From assembly GCF_026213295.1 (NCBI RefSeq), contig NC_079421.1, positions 22,324,671-22,388,670 of the forward strand: a DNA stretch of 64,000 nt, given 5' to 3'. The stretch is from Gadus chalcogrammus. Taxonomy: Eukaryota > Chordata > Actinopteri > Gadiformes > Gadidae. The position numbers and the translations under genes were made by a program. The stretch's first letter is position 1. The number at the start of each line of letters is the position of its first letter. The notes under the pieces were generated by a model, which ran no database searches, was not told the DNA's origin, and saw only the letters and a list, made by a program, of their open reading frames with translations. Shown piece after piece: positions 12,351-39,566 of this stretch.

Positions 12351-14233
12351 ACCCAATGTAATTGTTAAAATAATAGTGGGACCGTTTGAATGAACACCAC
12401 ACCATCAAGTGTTTCAGCTATTTTTATCTATGCTATTTTTTTTATAATAATTTGCTGCAGGCATTAAAGAAGATATTTGGATAAGATTGTTTTTATTGAA
12501 AATTTACAACAGATTCAAACTACAAGAAAGTAGGCCTAATATGCGTTGTGGAAAAGTATTGGACTACAAGAAGTGATGACAGATGCTAAAAATGTATATT
12601 TCCTGACACCATTTAGTTCTTTAAAGTGAAAGCCACATCCAAAGGTAATATTTCATAAACAGGTCTCCACTTCAATACACAAAATATATCCTTATAAATT
12701 ATATAAATGCACAGGTATTCTTCACTATTTGGGATTAAAATCCAACTACACCTTAATAGTAATATTTGGCAAATGGGTTCTACAATTATAAGACAGCAAA
12801 TATACATTAATAATGTGCATCATAAAAAAAAAACAATATTCAATATAGACTTCAAATGTAGTTAACCAGGGATAAAACAAGGGAAAAGGTCATGATAACT
12901 CCAGTAATGAAATAAAGGTATGCATGCAAAATACAGAATAGGTGGGTGATTGTTAAAGCACTATGTTTAAGAGGGCACTTAATGTGACCTCCATGGTACT
13001 CAAGCATGTAATCCAGACCATAATGCCTTTTAATAAGTGCCTAAGAAAGTTATGGACTCAGTTGTTGCAGGAATTGTTTTAATATAAATGTATATAATAC
13101 CAAGGTTGTGTGATGGAGTTGTAATGAATTCAGCATGTGACGGCTCATTTTTTTCCAACTGAAAAGAAAAAAAACTATTTGTTGGACAATTGTTATTGTG
13201 AATAAGCAATACTTAATAACATACTTGACCCAAGAGGTATGTCATTGAGTGCACTTTTTATATTAGAAACAAGCTTTCCCATTAAAAAGGAAAGAGATAA
13301 TTGCAATGTTATTTAAAATGGAGACGGATTAACAGTGGTGTAAGATACCCCAAATAAACTCTGTTTCGTTTTCTTTTTTTCAAGGGTAGTCCCCAATCTT
13401 TTTAAGACAGCCGTGTCAGGTCTGAGGCTCCCCAGTGGGCTCAGTTTTATTTTATTCCTTATCATAAATACCATGCGAGTCCACATAAGGCCTTATTCGA
13501 CAAATCAGATGAAAGATGCAAGATTAAAAAGGTTGATGCAGGGAGCAAGAACAGAGGAGGTATTGGGTGTTTTAGTTCTCGTTGAAGCTGCAATCCCCTC
13601 TTCTGACGGCCAAGATTAAAAAAAGCTAGGAAACAGAGAGAGGGAGGGAGGGAGAGAGGCAGGTTAGAGGAGACGGCCAAGCGAGAGTCAGGACGAAACC
13701 ACTAGGATTCACTTTGAGATTGCAGAAGATGTTTCACAGGACGACCACCACGGCGGATTTAGTCCTCTTCATGCTTTTACAGGGAAAACAAGTGTTTTAA
13801 TGGACTACTGCATGCCGTCCCAAACCTGCTGAGAACATGGACTTCACTTGGTGCTCCGGGTTATTCGGGAAAGACACAAGTGGGTATTTTATTGCCTTTT
13901 CTTTGACCGGTAATCGTAAGAAAAACATGTTTGCCATCAAACCAACCTCAGCCAAAACAGTAGCAGTAAAGCGTACATACTAAGCATACGTGTGTAGAGC
14001 ACATCTGAAAGCTTCTGCCGCACGGCGATCAGAATAGAAGTTAGAGAAGCAGAAAAAGCGGAAGTTTGGAATAGAAAACAACTAATACTGGATGGTTAAC
14101 ACATATTACGCAGGGGGGAATCACCATTAGGAAACACAGAAGGGTGGCGTCCACAAAGCAGGCTCTGGTCACAACCCGGGGTGTTAAATACCCACAAAGC
14201 CTGGTCCCTTAGCAATACTTCAGGGCCGAAGAC
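12351..14233 (-). other. Probable septin6 3' UTR and spacer
   Basis: No coding frame is supported. Minus-strand AATAAA hexamers lie at 13446-13451, 13451-13456 and 12492-12497, any of which could end the septin6 transcript. If the last is used, the septin6 3' end almost touches the nkrf promoter. The rest is A/T-rich and unremarkable. Confidence 0.45.
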
Positions 14234-27875
<13,642 letters not shown>

Positions 27876-27905
<30 letters not shown>

Positions 27906-27970
27906 GGTTGAAGCTGCTGCTGGGACGAACCTCTCCGTTCCAGGAAGCCGAGGGCGAAGGCCTGTCGGGA
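27876..27970 (-). promoter_or_regulatory. septin6 first exon and 5' leader
   Basis: The first coding exon (MASTEIARQA) ends at a canonical GTGAGT donor. The leader just upstream is GC-rich, with CTGCTG units before the ATG. The promoter presumably lies at 27970-28200 and faces away from the pttg1 promoter about 1.3 kb further right. Confidence 0.45.
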
Positions 27971-28406
27971 CTGTACCAACACAACGTATATTTCTGTATA
28001 TTTATAATCACGGAATGGTTCGCTACGGGTCCCCGGGCGGTCTGGTTTTAATGTTTGTGCCGTGGTGTGTTTGAAACGTGTTGATCCAGATGTGTACGCG
28101 TGTAGGGGGCTTAGTAACGTGTGTTAGTGGCGGATGGAGAGCCCCTATCGGAGCGGCAGATGGACCCCTCTGATTACAGCGACCATAGGGTGGTGTTTGA
28201 CCCATCAAACTATGATGGGTTTATCGTTCAACATCAACTACCATTTGTATTTAGGATAAAAAAATAAAAAATGTAGGTTTTTTTGGCCATTTATTTGATT
28301 ACGTATTTTTACACTTTGTGTAACATAGTATATATTAGAATAATAGTATAATATTCGCATAATTATTATCTTCCCTGGCTAGAGATGAAATAAATCAAGA
28401 AGAACC

Positions 28407-28468
<62 letters not shown>
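28407..28468. repeat. (TAG)n trinucleotide microsatellite
   Basis: About 20 perfect TAG units in the septin6-pttg1 interval. Confidence 0.95.
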
Positions 28469-28469
<1 letters not shown>

Positions 28470-28623
28470 CAACCGCATAATAAAACGATAATATATGTGT
28501 ACCTCTTGGCAGGGTTTTTAATGGGGTATTTGAGGCTTTTTGTACAGAAAAGGAAAATATTTGGTGTAACTATTTGAAAAATGTAGAATTAGTGTTTAGG
28601 ACCAGAACTGTATACAGCAAGTT

Positions 28624-28761
<138 letters not shown>

Positions 28762-28765
28762 ATTG

Positions 28766-28851
28766 TGAGCATTTGGAGGCTGTTTGTACCTATTATACAT
28801 GTATACATAAATATATGGACTTTGTGCAACAGGTCCTTGCATATTTGTGTG

Positions 28852-28905
<54 letters not shown>

Positions 28906-29310
28906 AGGATCTATTGTACACACTCCATGTATTTATGGACTGTGTATATTAAGAAATATATGGATCTGAGTATTTGGTACGGTTTGTACCAGATATATGT
29001 ATAAGTATATGGATATATATTATATATAAATATATATATTATATATAAATATATATACATATGCGAGTATTTGGGTCAGTTTCCACCTGTTGTATATATG
29101 TATGTACATGAATCATATTGAGTATTTGGGTCTGTTTCTACCTGTTGTATATTTATATGTATCATAGCGAGTATTTGGGGCGGTCTGTACCTGTTGTATA
29201 TATGCATATGCATATGTACATGTATCATATTGAGTATTTGGGTCTGATTCTACCTGTTGTATATTTATATGTATCATCATAGCGAGTATTTTGGGCAGTC
29301 TGTACCTGTT
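28766..29310. repeat. AT-rich minisatellite, about 50-60 bp unit
   Basis: A unit starting GAGTATTTGGGTC.GTTTC and continuing ACCTGTTGTATAT recurs at 29065, 29120, 29169, 29232 and 29284, with diverged copies near 28767 and 28967. Spacings vary from 49 to 63 because of AT-rich length changes. It ends directly at the pttg1 promoter. Confidence 0.8.
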
Positions 29311-29339
29311 GCTCGCAGTTTACTCCAACCGTCCATTGA

Positions 29340-29503
29340 ACCGACCGTTTGAACCAATAGACTCACGAGCCACGGGGTTTAAAAAGCAGCCGCGAGAGAT
29401 GCTGGCCACGCCCTCCGAGTTCATACCAAAACAACCCGAGCTCCTGCACCGTGTGGACGTTCAACAGCTACCCTTCGATAGTTACCTGACCAAAACCTGG
29501 TGA
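29340..29503 (+). promoter_or_regulatory. pttg1 promoter and noncoding first exon
   Basis: TTTGAA (CHR-type cell-cycle element) at 29348-29353 is directly joined to CCAAT at 29354-29358, and a TTTAAA variant is at 29378-29383. Such CHR/CCAAT pairs drive G2/M genes, which fits securin. A likely leader exon ends near 29499 before GTGAGAAG, since the coding exon begins at an acceptor at 30007. The transcription start itself is not visible. Confidence 0.5.
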
Positions 29504-30012
29504 GAAGCTAGTCAAAGTTCGGTTTATCGTAGTTTTAATGCGTTTTGTGGTTCACTTTTTGGTAAATTTGACCTGCCTGATGATAGTGATACCATTTGCA
29601 AACGAGTCAGCTAACTGTCAAGCTAACAACTTGGCGCGTTGTTAACCTGCATATCTAAACAAAGTTATCTTTTAAATTGCATTTGACGTTGTTATGAATT
29701 CCTGAATGCTCCTAGGAACTCGTTTTGGGCCACTTGCACTAGGTTACTAGCTAGGCTACTCGCCACCCAAGCTAGCTCCACAACACGCCATAACAGCTGG
29801 AACGAAGTGGATCGCCATTTAGTTTAAATGCATTTGAAAATGTTTTCAGGCTTAATATTTCCTACAGTACACGCTCAACTACAAAGTGATGTTCATCCAT
29901 TACTGTCTTCCCCATTGCCTTTCGTTTAGGTTACTTTCTCTGTGTGAAACCTACAGTATGAATGAATTGTCGGTGCTCCTTGTAACTGACCTGTCATCTG
30001 TTCACAGAAAAC

Positions 30013-31600
30013 ATGGCGAACATCATCTTTGCAGACAGGGAAAACCTCAGTCTCCCTGGACCCACCCTGAAGGCACGGCAGCGGCTCCTGTCTGCACCTG
30101 GTACGTTTTATGTAGTACTACTTGTTGATTAAATAAACTTTGAACCGTACAAATACGGTTCTATTCTAACATTTTGTTCTACCACTTTCCTCCAGAGAAT
30201 TTGCTGAAGACGCCCAAACATGCCAAGAAGCTCCTCACCCCAGTGCAGTCTGCTCGTAAGGCTCTGGGTGCAGTGAACAAGATCAGTGGTACCCCTGCAG
30301 TTAGCAGGCACGAGATGAAACCTCAGAAGACCCAGGTTAGAAGAACCATCACAAGAAACGTTGTCAATCAATGAATATGTAGTGTTTAGGAACACAGCTT
30401 AAGGATGCTTACAGGCTGGCTTTGGACACGGTTGGCCACTCTTTGATTAGGGAGTTAAACACCCTAACAACTGCACTTTACTGATGACTACTTTATCCAA
30501 AGTGACTGGCAAGTGAGGCTATAGCGTGGCTTCCATTGCTTGTTCATATCTGTGTAGTAGTAGGTTGACTTAAATAGGGACTTTTTAAAAACCTCCCTTG
30601 ATTTAAAAATAACGGGATGTATCAGATGTGTGTGAGTAGTACTAAAGCCAATGTTTAATGAAATGACGAGAATGTGTTTGTTGGTGTTCCCCACACAGGA
30701 AACTAAAGTCAAATGCATTCCTCAGAGCAAAGTGGAGGAGTACCCCGACATTGAGGGATTTGTACCCTACGACCCACTAGGTAAAGCTCTCTTCCCCAAG
30801 TTCTGCTGCTATACATCCCCTCTGTCAGTTATGTCGGTACAATGAGTATACCTGCCAGGTGGACTGGCTTGGGGCCTGGGGATGCTTTATTCACCTCTTT
30901 ATCTATGTTTTACCGTGGCGTATTATCACTTTACCACTCGCCTCAAATCTTGGGTTTACAAAATAAAATGCCTGATTACTTGGTACCTGTGCAATGGAAG
31001 ACGAATGTATCTGTTTTACCTCTATTAATTAGTACAACGGACACATTTTACTACTAGTAACCATTTAAAGTGGGCTGTAACTATGTTAGCTTTAGGTAAA
31101 GTTGTCAACCCTAAACACCAGCCAGCCTTAGATTTTGTTTCCCTGCTGTGCAGGTTATTTGATGCCACTAGTATGGTAGTTTTTATTTTATTTTATGTAC
31201 AGCAATATTTTTGTTTTAGCCGTGCATTGCATTAAGGCTCTAAAAGTTGTTCTTTTGTATTTGTAGAGTTTGAAAAGCACTATGTACCAGAGGACATGGT
31301 TCGTTTCGGCTACCTAGCGCTGCCCGGACTGGCGTCCATTCCTCAAAGCTACTGTATCCCAGAAGAGGACTTTGAACTGATTGAACCGTGCACCACTACG
31401 CCGTCGTCATCCAAGGTTCAACACGGCTCAGGTGTGACCACAGCGCAGTGGAATGCTGCCGACAGTTTGTCCAATGGGCGTCCCTCACACAGGCTGACTT
31501 TGCCCTGTTCTTCCCTACAGGTGACTGTTCGGCAGAGCTGAACGCCTTCCTCCAGACCATCAGCGAGTTGACTATCGATCTACCTTCTGAATCTGACTGA
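30013..31600 (+). CDS. pttg1: Securin (PTTG1), separase inhibitor
   Basis: Securin binds and blocks separase until APC/C destroys it at anaphase. Coding exons: 30013-30100, 30196-30335, 30699-30780, 31267-31431, 31521-31600; all junctions GT-AG and in frame, 184 aa. Key pieces: MANIIFADRENLSLPG at the N-terminus, aligned to the human VDKENG segment so that REN occupies residues 9-11 where human has KEN. The D-box RKALGAVN is at 50-57. The separase pseudosubstrate-like DIEGFVPYDPLEF starts at 93 (human EIEKFFPFNPLDF). PED.VRFGYLALPGL and an acidic tail follow. Overall identity to human looks low, typical for securins. Human PTTG1 is on chromosome 5, so its place between septin6 and sowahd is unexpected. 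The weakest point is the 89-base last intron; retaining it would replace the C-terminus. Confidence 0.9.
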
Positions 31601-31745
31601 ACTGCTTTTTTATTTTTTTACACATTTGACTGTTTATTAAATGTTTATTCTTCTTGACAACTGTTCGTGGTCTCCTGAACCACCCTTATCGTTTTCATAG
31701 GTCATTTATTAATGTTGCCAATCCGGTTGGCTGTTGGATGATTGC

Positions 31746-31751
31746 AATAAA
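31746..31751 (+). terminator. Poly(A) signal of pttg1
   Basis: AATAAA 146 bases after the securin stop. Confidence 0.55.
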
Positions 31752-31769
31752 GTACTTCCTCTAAGTCCG

Positions 31770-32130
31770 TCAGACGTTTCTGTGCCAGATTTGCTAAATG
31801 CACTTCGTTTTCAGTTCCTTGCGCAAGGACGCGGACATGGTTTAAGCTTGAGTTTTTCCATTAAAGGATCAACTCGGATGGATGAAATAAGGAAACCCCG
31901 ATATTTAAAGGTCCTTCAATGATTACTTTTGACACGGTATCCAAATAAAAATGATTTATCACCGGTGAGTGAATGAAGCGCGGCTGGAACTGCAGTTTAC
32001 TTAAAATGTGTTTAAACTGCAAATAGGGAACTAACTTTAAAAACGGGATGGTCCATCTTTTTCCGTAAGTAAATCTGAACAGTCGAATGATATTTACATC
32101 CATACGTCGGAGTGTATTTATTGTAATATT
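31770..32130 (+). promoter_or_regulatory. pttg1-sowahd spacer with sowahd promoter
   Basis: About 360 bases with no gene. It must contain the sowahd promoter, but I recognise no specific motif. Confidence 0.3.
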
Positions 32131-33144
32131 ATGGAAGGTGAGATGAATGAATACAGCAGTAGCCCACAAAACGATGCTTTCGCTGGGGAGGAACGCAGTG
32201 AAACGACCTGTAATGTAACGGAGGATCCGATCACAAGCCCCGCCGGACCGTGGACCAGCCGCGGGGCTCTGGCGCGGCTGTCGAGATATGGGAAGCATAT
32301 TCTGCCCAATTCCTTCTCGCGTAGGTCGGGATTACAGAGGCAGCTGGAGGTGAGTGACTCGACCCCGGGCGCTCTGCATGGGTACTCCGCTGACGCTCCG
32401 GAGAGAGGGTCGCTCACTCCAGCTATGCGTAAGAAATACCTGAAGGAATTACTGTTCAATAACACGTCAAATACTGGATTTGGTGGCGTTCTTTCAACGA
32501 ATACGAGCACGTCTTCGAGGGATGAGCAAGACACCCAGCGATCGGATTGGGCTTTATATCCGATGGAGCACGCCTGGATGATGTCCGCTGTGGATGGAAA
32601 CTATGAAGCCATATTTGAATTTATTGCTGACGATCCATACTTACTGACCAGGAAGGACTTTATTAGTGGCTTCTCTGTTCTCCACTGGTTGGCCAAGAGT
32701 GGACACGGTGAGACTTTGACTAAACTTTTAAAACACGCGGAAAACGTGGGAAGTCCAGCCGATGTGAATCTGAGAGGCAGCGGGGGTCTGACCCCCCTGC
32801 ACGTCGCCAGTATGCACAGCCAGTTCATGGTTGTTAAACTGCTAGTCGGTGCCTTCGGTGCGAAAGTTGACGTGATGGACTACAATGGCAAGAGAGCCTG
32901 GCAGTATCTGAAGGGAAACGCCCCACTGGAGATGAAGGAGCTGCTGGGTGCGTGGGATGAGGAGCATAACACGGACTACGCGCAGAACGCCAACAACAGT
33001 GCATCGTGTACGCCAAACCCGACCCCAAGTGTGGACCCCCGGTTGGACGAGGTGGACTCGCTTAACAGGACCAGAGCCGAGGGTCGGCTTGTCACAACTT
33101 TAAGAGACGTGTTCCAGGCTTTCAATTTCTGGGGGAATAAATGA
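32131..33144 (+). CDS. sowahd: Ankyrin-repeat protein SOWAHD (sosondowah family D)
   Basis: A single uninterrupted frame of 337 aa; human SOWAHD is also a one-exon gene of similar length beside SEPTIN6 and RPL39. The family signature MRKKYLKELLF precedes a conserved block starting DWALYPMEHAWMMSAVDGNY. Ankyrin repeats then follow at about 147-262: FSVLHWLAKSGH, then GGLTPLHVASMHSQFMVVKLL and DVMDYNGKRAWQYL. The N-terminal 90 residues are low-complexity and less conserved, and the C-terminal tail is Asn/Thr rich. Biochemical function is unknown; the ankyrin fold suggests protein binding. The first Met was chosen; another four codons downstream is equally possible. Confidence 0.93.
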   Translation: MEGEMNEYSSSPQNDAFAGEERSETTCNVTEDPITSPAGPWTSRGALARLSRYGKHILPNSFSRRSGLQRQLEVSDSTPGALHGYSADAPERGSLTPAMRKKYLKELLFNNTSNTGFGGVLSTNTSTSSRDEQDTQRSDWALYPMEHAWMMSAVDGNYEAIFEFIADDPYLLTRKDFISGFSVLHWLAKSGHGETLTKLLKHAENVGSPADVNLRGSGGLTPLHVASMHSQFMVVKLLVGAFGAKVDVMDYNGKRAWQYLKGNAPLEMKELLGAWDEEHNTDYAQNANNSASCTPNPTPSVDPRLDEVDSLNRTRAEGRLVTTLRDVFQAFNFWGNK

Positions 33145-33710
33145 GATGACATTTGACCCTTTCAAACCAGAGGACGCCGAAATCATACAAAGAAAGTGTG
33201 GATCATTTTCTTAAGAACTTAATTGAGAAGGCTAGTATATTCTTTAACCCTTCATAAAGGACATACTTCTTCACTACCATTAACTGGCGTCACCTTTCCC
33301 ATGATTGTTTGCTGTTTGCAGTCTCACTTTAAAGTCGTCCTGTGTCTGCCCAGTACCAAAATGTTAATGAAAGATGTTCTTGAGTGCATGTCACGTGTTG
33401 ATTCACAGATATTAAAATCCAAGCTGACAGCATTCCAGTCATGTAATCAGATTCTAATTCCTAACAGCCATCTCTTCATAGCCGTGTCAGTTTCCTCAGA
33501 AAAAGTCAAGGAAAGGTTAACCTAACGAAGAATAGCACAACAAGGTGGCTGAGTCAGACATTTTTTATTGTCAAACACAACCATATCCAGAGTATTTGTA
33601 CATAAAGACTGTTGATCCAGCGAACACTGCCTCCTCCCCGGAGCCCGGCCCAGCAGAGGGTCCTGAAGGATGGTCGATGGGGACGGCGGGGTGGGTGGGC
33701 AGTGGTAGGT
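33145..33710. other. Converging 3' ends of sowahd and rpl39
   Basis: An AATAAA overlaps the sowahd stop (33136-33141) but is probably too early to serve; an ATTAAA lies near 33410. On the minus strand AATAAA at 33564-33569 fits the rpl39 3' end, about 145 bases after its stop. No gene is seen between. Confidence 0.5.
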
Positions 33711-35313
<1,603 letters not shown>

Positions 35314-35375
35314 TTTGTCCACAGTGCTGTCCCCACTATGGCCGCGATCGAAGAGATGGAAGGAAGGGAAGCGGC
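35314..35375 (-). promoter_or_regulatory. rpl39 leader with 5'TOP tract
   Basis: The minus strand reads a pyrimidine run CTTCCCTTCCTTCC, then a short leader to ACAAAATG and an immediate GTAAAT donor. Terminal oligopyrimidine leaders put translation under mTOR control in this family. The start nucleotide is inferred. Confidence 0.6.
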
Positions 35376-36972
35376 AGTGATGTAGGGTTTCTCAACCAAT
35401 CAGGACGGGCCAACTAGTCTAGTTTTCTCTACACAGCGACACTAGTGGAATATTGCGGTAAGGACATAAACAAAAACAAAAAACCTAATTAATGATTAAT
35501 TATGTCATTCACACCAGGCCCATGCAAAATGAGGATTGATACATATGTATTGATTATTTCATTTTGTAAAATAGTTATGAATGCTCAAAAGTGGAAAAAG
35601 GCGTTTTTTACATAACCTACCTCACACTCATTTTAAGGTAGAATGTGTTCTTTCTTCTTGGTCATTTACTTAGCCTCTGTCTGACATCGATTTATTAGAG
35701 TGAAAATTCATTCTCGTTGACTGTTATGTACATATTAGTCCTAATCAATGTGTATATGAAACATCACAATGCAATGTAACCTCACCATTTGGAGGAATAA
35801 TCTAACTTTTTTGTACGTCTATTTTTCACACGCTCAATAATATTGTATTGTAGACGACTATTTACAACTGTCTTCCATGTGTTTGTTTTGATATGGCTGT
35901 GGCAATCCCAAAGTCCCTCAAAGTGAATCATACATTGGTATTTGCTACCAATTTTGCCTAATATCTTTGACTGGTTGTTATGTGAGAGAATTCAAAACAG
36001 AGCAATACCTACAACCTGATATTATGAAAAACGAATGTACACCATGTTGGGTTCTTCACAACATAATCAAAAGTATAAATTAACCAAAATTAAAGTCATC
36101 AAGAGTTGTAGGGGATAAGAATCCGAGACAGTTTCATGAATTACCATTTTATTTTTCATTCCAACAAAATGAGCTTGGATTACATGCAGTACTCTGTTTA
36201 AATCATTATGAAATTAGTTTTTTATGCAGGGATAATCTTGAATTCTTTGAATTGACGTTTGAAGGCCACAGGTCGGTATGTTGATGGTTGCAGGCAGGCT
36301 TGAAGCGATGCTTAAGCTCACAGTTCTAAAGTCACAAATGGCTATTTCTCCTTTATCGCTGTATCAGTGAATAAATGTCTCAGTTTCTAAACTGAACAAA
36401 TAATTCCTTCACACATAAGGCAACCGCTGTATTCAAATGGCACAAATGTTTTTGTTGCAGGAGAAAAATAACTGCATTTCTTCCATGATCTTTTATAGAA
36501 TACATGTAAGAACATACAGTAGAGAAACACAGTAAATATCCTGCATGGTAACACCATTTCTGTCAAAAACAGAACGGTGAGGGCAGAGCTCTATTGCAGA
36601 ACTAATTTTAAATGTGTACGGGTGTGGCATAGATGGACTGTTCAGCAGTATGAAGCTCCAATGTTTGCAACACTTGACAGAAGCGTAGCAACACTGTGAT
36701 AAGGCCACTTGGCATTTAATGAAGTCCCAAAGAAGCTTTGGCATCAGCGACAGGTCCCTAGAGCCAAATGTACACCAGTCAGGAAGTGCTGTGTTACCTA
36801 ATCCTTTATTGACCGACAAACGGACGAGTGTGGCACCATGACATCACTGCGCCCCGGTCTGGTTATAGGACGCACCTACACGCTACACTGTGGCGCCGGT
36901 GTGTTCCCCTCAGAGCCCTGACGGCCCCGTCCTGCACCCCACGCTTCACATGCATGTTGCCCCAAAACTGAT
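35376..36972. other. rpl39 upstream region and upf3b 3' UTR
   Basis: No coding frame is supported. AATAAA on the minus strand at 36148-36153 probably ends upf3b, giving a 3' UTR of about 830 bases. 35480-36130 is A/T-rich spacer. Confidence 0.5.
36148..36153 (-). terminator. Poly(A) signal of upf3b
   Basis: Minus-strand AATAAA about 820 bases past the upf3b stop. Confidence 0.45.
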
Positions 36973-39566
36973 TCAATCGTCTCCCATGTCGTTGGCTCTC
37001 TTGGACTCGTTGTCGGGCTTTCCTTCGGCCGGCTGGGACTCTCCCCCACTGCCCCCCCCACCTCCTCCCCCTCCGCCACCACGGTTGCGGTTGCGGGCCC
37101 CTGGCTGATAGAGCTGGATGGCAGGTCGATCCTGGAGCAGAAACGTACAAGATGTGAATAAAGACGAACGTAGAAACATTCACAGAACATTATACAAGCA
37201 GCAGCTCTGCTCCATGCCCTTACCTTGTTGCGCATGCGATCTCTCTTCATATTCTCTTCCTTCCGGTTGTCCTTGGCCGACCGCTCGTTGGCGGCGGACT
37301 CGTTGGCGCTGCCTCCCCTCTTCTTGTCCCAGTCGCGCTCCTTGTCCCGCTTCCCGGCCTCTTCTCTCTTCCTGCAGGCGTTCTCGCCGTCGTGGCGCTC
37401 CCGCCGCCGCCTCCTGTCCTCGTCCTGACGCCGGATGCGGTCCTTCTCCTTCTGCCGGCGTTCCCTGTCCCTCTCCCGGTCGCGTTCCCGGTCTCTGACG
37501 ACGTCCCGGTCTCTGACAACGTCCCGGTCACGAATGGCGTCCCGGTCTCGGACGGCGTCCCGGTCTCGGACGGCGTCCCGGTCTCGAACAGCGTCACGTT
37601 CCCGGTCCCGGACGGTGTCACGCTCCCGGAACTCTTTGCGTCCCTCCTCATCGACCCTGCGAGCGAGTTAGGAGAGTGAAAGTGTGTTAATTAACTATTA
37701 TATATACATAACGACAATTCTTCCTGAGAATCGGCTCACTCACTTCCTGGGTCGGTCTTCCTTGTTATCGATTATCGTCCTCTTCTTCAGATCCAAACTG
37801 CCCATCACTTTATCGTCTTTCATTGGCCTCTCGAGTCTCTTCGGCTTGTCTTTAGGCTTCTCCGTGTCCATCTCCTCCCCTCTGTCTGGTTTCCTCAGGA
37901 GCTGGATAAGAGGGGTTCAAGAAAATATTCATAAATTACATCGTATTTTTGGCAGGGTTAAAGCCGATGCTTCTGTCCTCTGCAGTAACTACCTTGATCT
38001 TGGGCTCCTCCTTCACTTGGTCTTTGTCTGAGGGCCGGTCCGGTTTCTTCATCTTGTCGTTGTCTTTGCGTCTCCGTCGCTCTTCGTCGCGCCACTTACG
38101 GCGTTCCTCGTCACGCTGTCTCTTGCGTTCAAGCTCCCTCCTCTTCCTCTCCTCCTTCTTCTCTTCTCTGATTCTCTGCACATTGTTAAAGAACAGTTCA
38201 CAGATTAAATGGGTAAATGTTAAGTATATAATTTTAACATTAATGTAAAGTATATAAAGTGTATCCTGCAATATTTTACAACCAAAAAATTACCTGCTTA
38301 TTCTTCAGAAAGTCCAAGAGGGGAGTTGTTTTTCTGGCTGTAAAAGTGGACAAGAGTGTTCATTTTGTTTGAATACTTCGCTAGACTTGTGTCATATTTT
38401 CATTTTAAAATCCACATGTTACATACCACCAAGCTCTTTGGTTTTCGCCTCAAGCTCTTCCAAGAGAGTCTCTGGAGTGGATGTCATCTTTTCATCATCA
38501 TGTCCATTATATACTTCCAGGAATCTTTCGTAATCAGGATCTAAAACGTAAACGGCAATCTTCATGAAACCACTTTTTTTTTCGAAGTTTGATTCCCATT
38601 CTATAACATTTAAAAAGTAGCTCTATACTAGAAGCTAGACATTGACAGTTGATGTTCCAGACATGGTCCCCGAGGTTCAAGGAAAGCTCAAAATGGATAT
38701 TGGTTAGGATGGAGAAGATGGTTGAATATAACCGTTGCAGGAATAACATTTTCCGATATGGCTGTCGACAATAACTTTACCATCATCTATGGTTCCACAC
38801 TTTGCATCTCGTTTTTTGATTCTTTTCTTGCCAATCTTCTGAAAAGGCGCAAACTCCACAACAGCTGTATACTCTTGTCCTGTTAAGAAGAAAACAAGGA
38901 AGCAAGTTAACAAAAATGTCTAGTAATAATCTAGTAATAATTGTACCACAAACGAAGCCTCTTATAGTAAAATACATGTTCTTAATACCTTTGCCATCGA
39001 TGAAAACATATCCATCAAATCTATCTCTGAAGAGGACAATATCCTCTTGTTGTTTGAAGTTAATATACGCCCTTGAAAAGACGTGGGGGGAGAGGCTAGA
39101 AACATACAAAGAAAGACAAAGGTTGTGTGAATGCTCAAGTATTAAACCTCCATAATCTGTGTTATTTCATAAGGAGCACTGCCTCACCTGGTGTCACTGG
39201 AGAAGAACTCCAGATAGTCGAGTTCTGGCAGCGGCTGCAGCTGCTCCTCCAGCTCCTCCTTGGTGAGGCTCGGGGGCAGACGTCTGATCACGATCTACAA
39301 AACAACGGTGGAGTTAGAAGGACCGTCAGATAAAAAACACGAGTATGTAAACGTACATCTGTTTAATAAACAATCTAACTAGAGGGGCGTTGACCCGACT
39401 AAAGTTATCCAAACAAACGTGCTGACCCGACGCTAGCATAGCTAGCGGGTCGTACCTTTGTCATCGCCTCTCTCCTCTCCTTCAGCTTCTCGATCTTCTC
39501 TCCCTCCTCGCATTTCCCCTCCATCCTCCTCTCCTTGGGGCGGGTGTTCTCCTTGTCCTCCTTCAT
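36973..39566 (-). CDS. upf3b: Nonsense-mediated decay factor UPF3B
   Basis: UPF3B links the exon junction complex to UPF2/UPF1 in nonsense-mediated decay and shuttles between nucleus and cytoplasm. Exons in transcript order: 39566-39456, 39294-39188, 39095-38989, 38879-38781, 38540-38427, 38337-38294, 38175-37993, 37901-37744, 37656-37224, 37131-36973; all in phase, 504 aa. The RRM-like UPF2-binding domain lies at about 37-125 (IVIRRLPPSLTKEEL, RAYINFKQQEDIVLF, RDRFDGYVF). A Glu/Arg/Lys-rich region follows. The exon-junction-binding motif KRDRMRNKDRPAIQLYQPGA is near 445-465, as in UPF3B. Exon 9 encodes a run of VRDRD repeats at about 319-360 that human lacks, and the last exon encodes ten consecutive Gly (470-479). 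The position next to rpl39 and ndufa1 agrees with UPF3B rather than UPF3A. Confidence 0.95.

Noticed and set aside
28407..28468. CRISPR array or phage-type repeat
   Set aside because: Trinucleotide TAG tract without spacers; the whole window is vertebrate.
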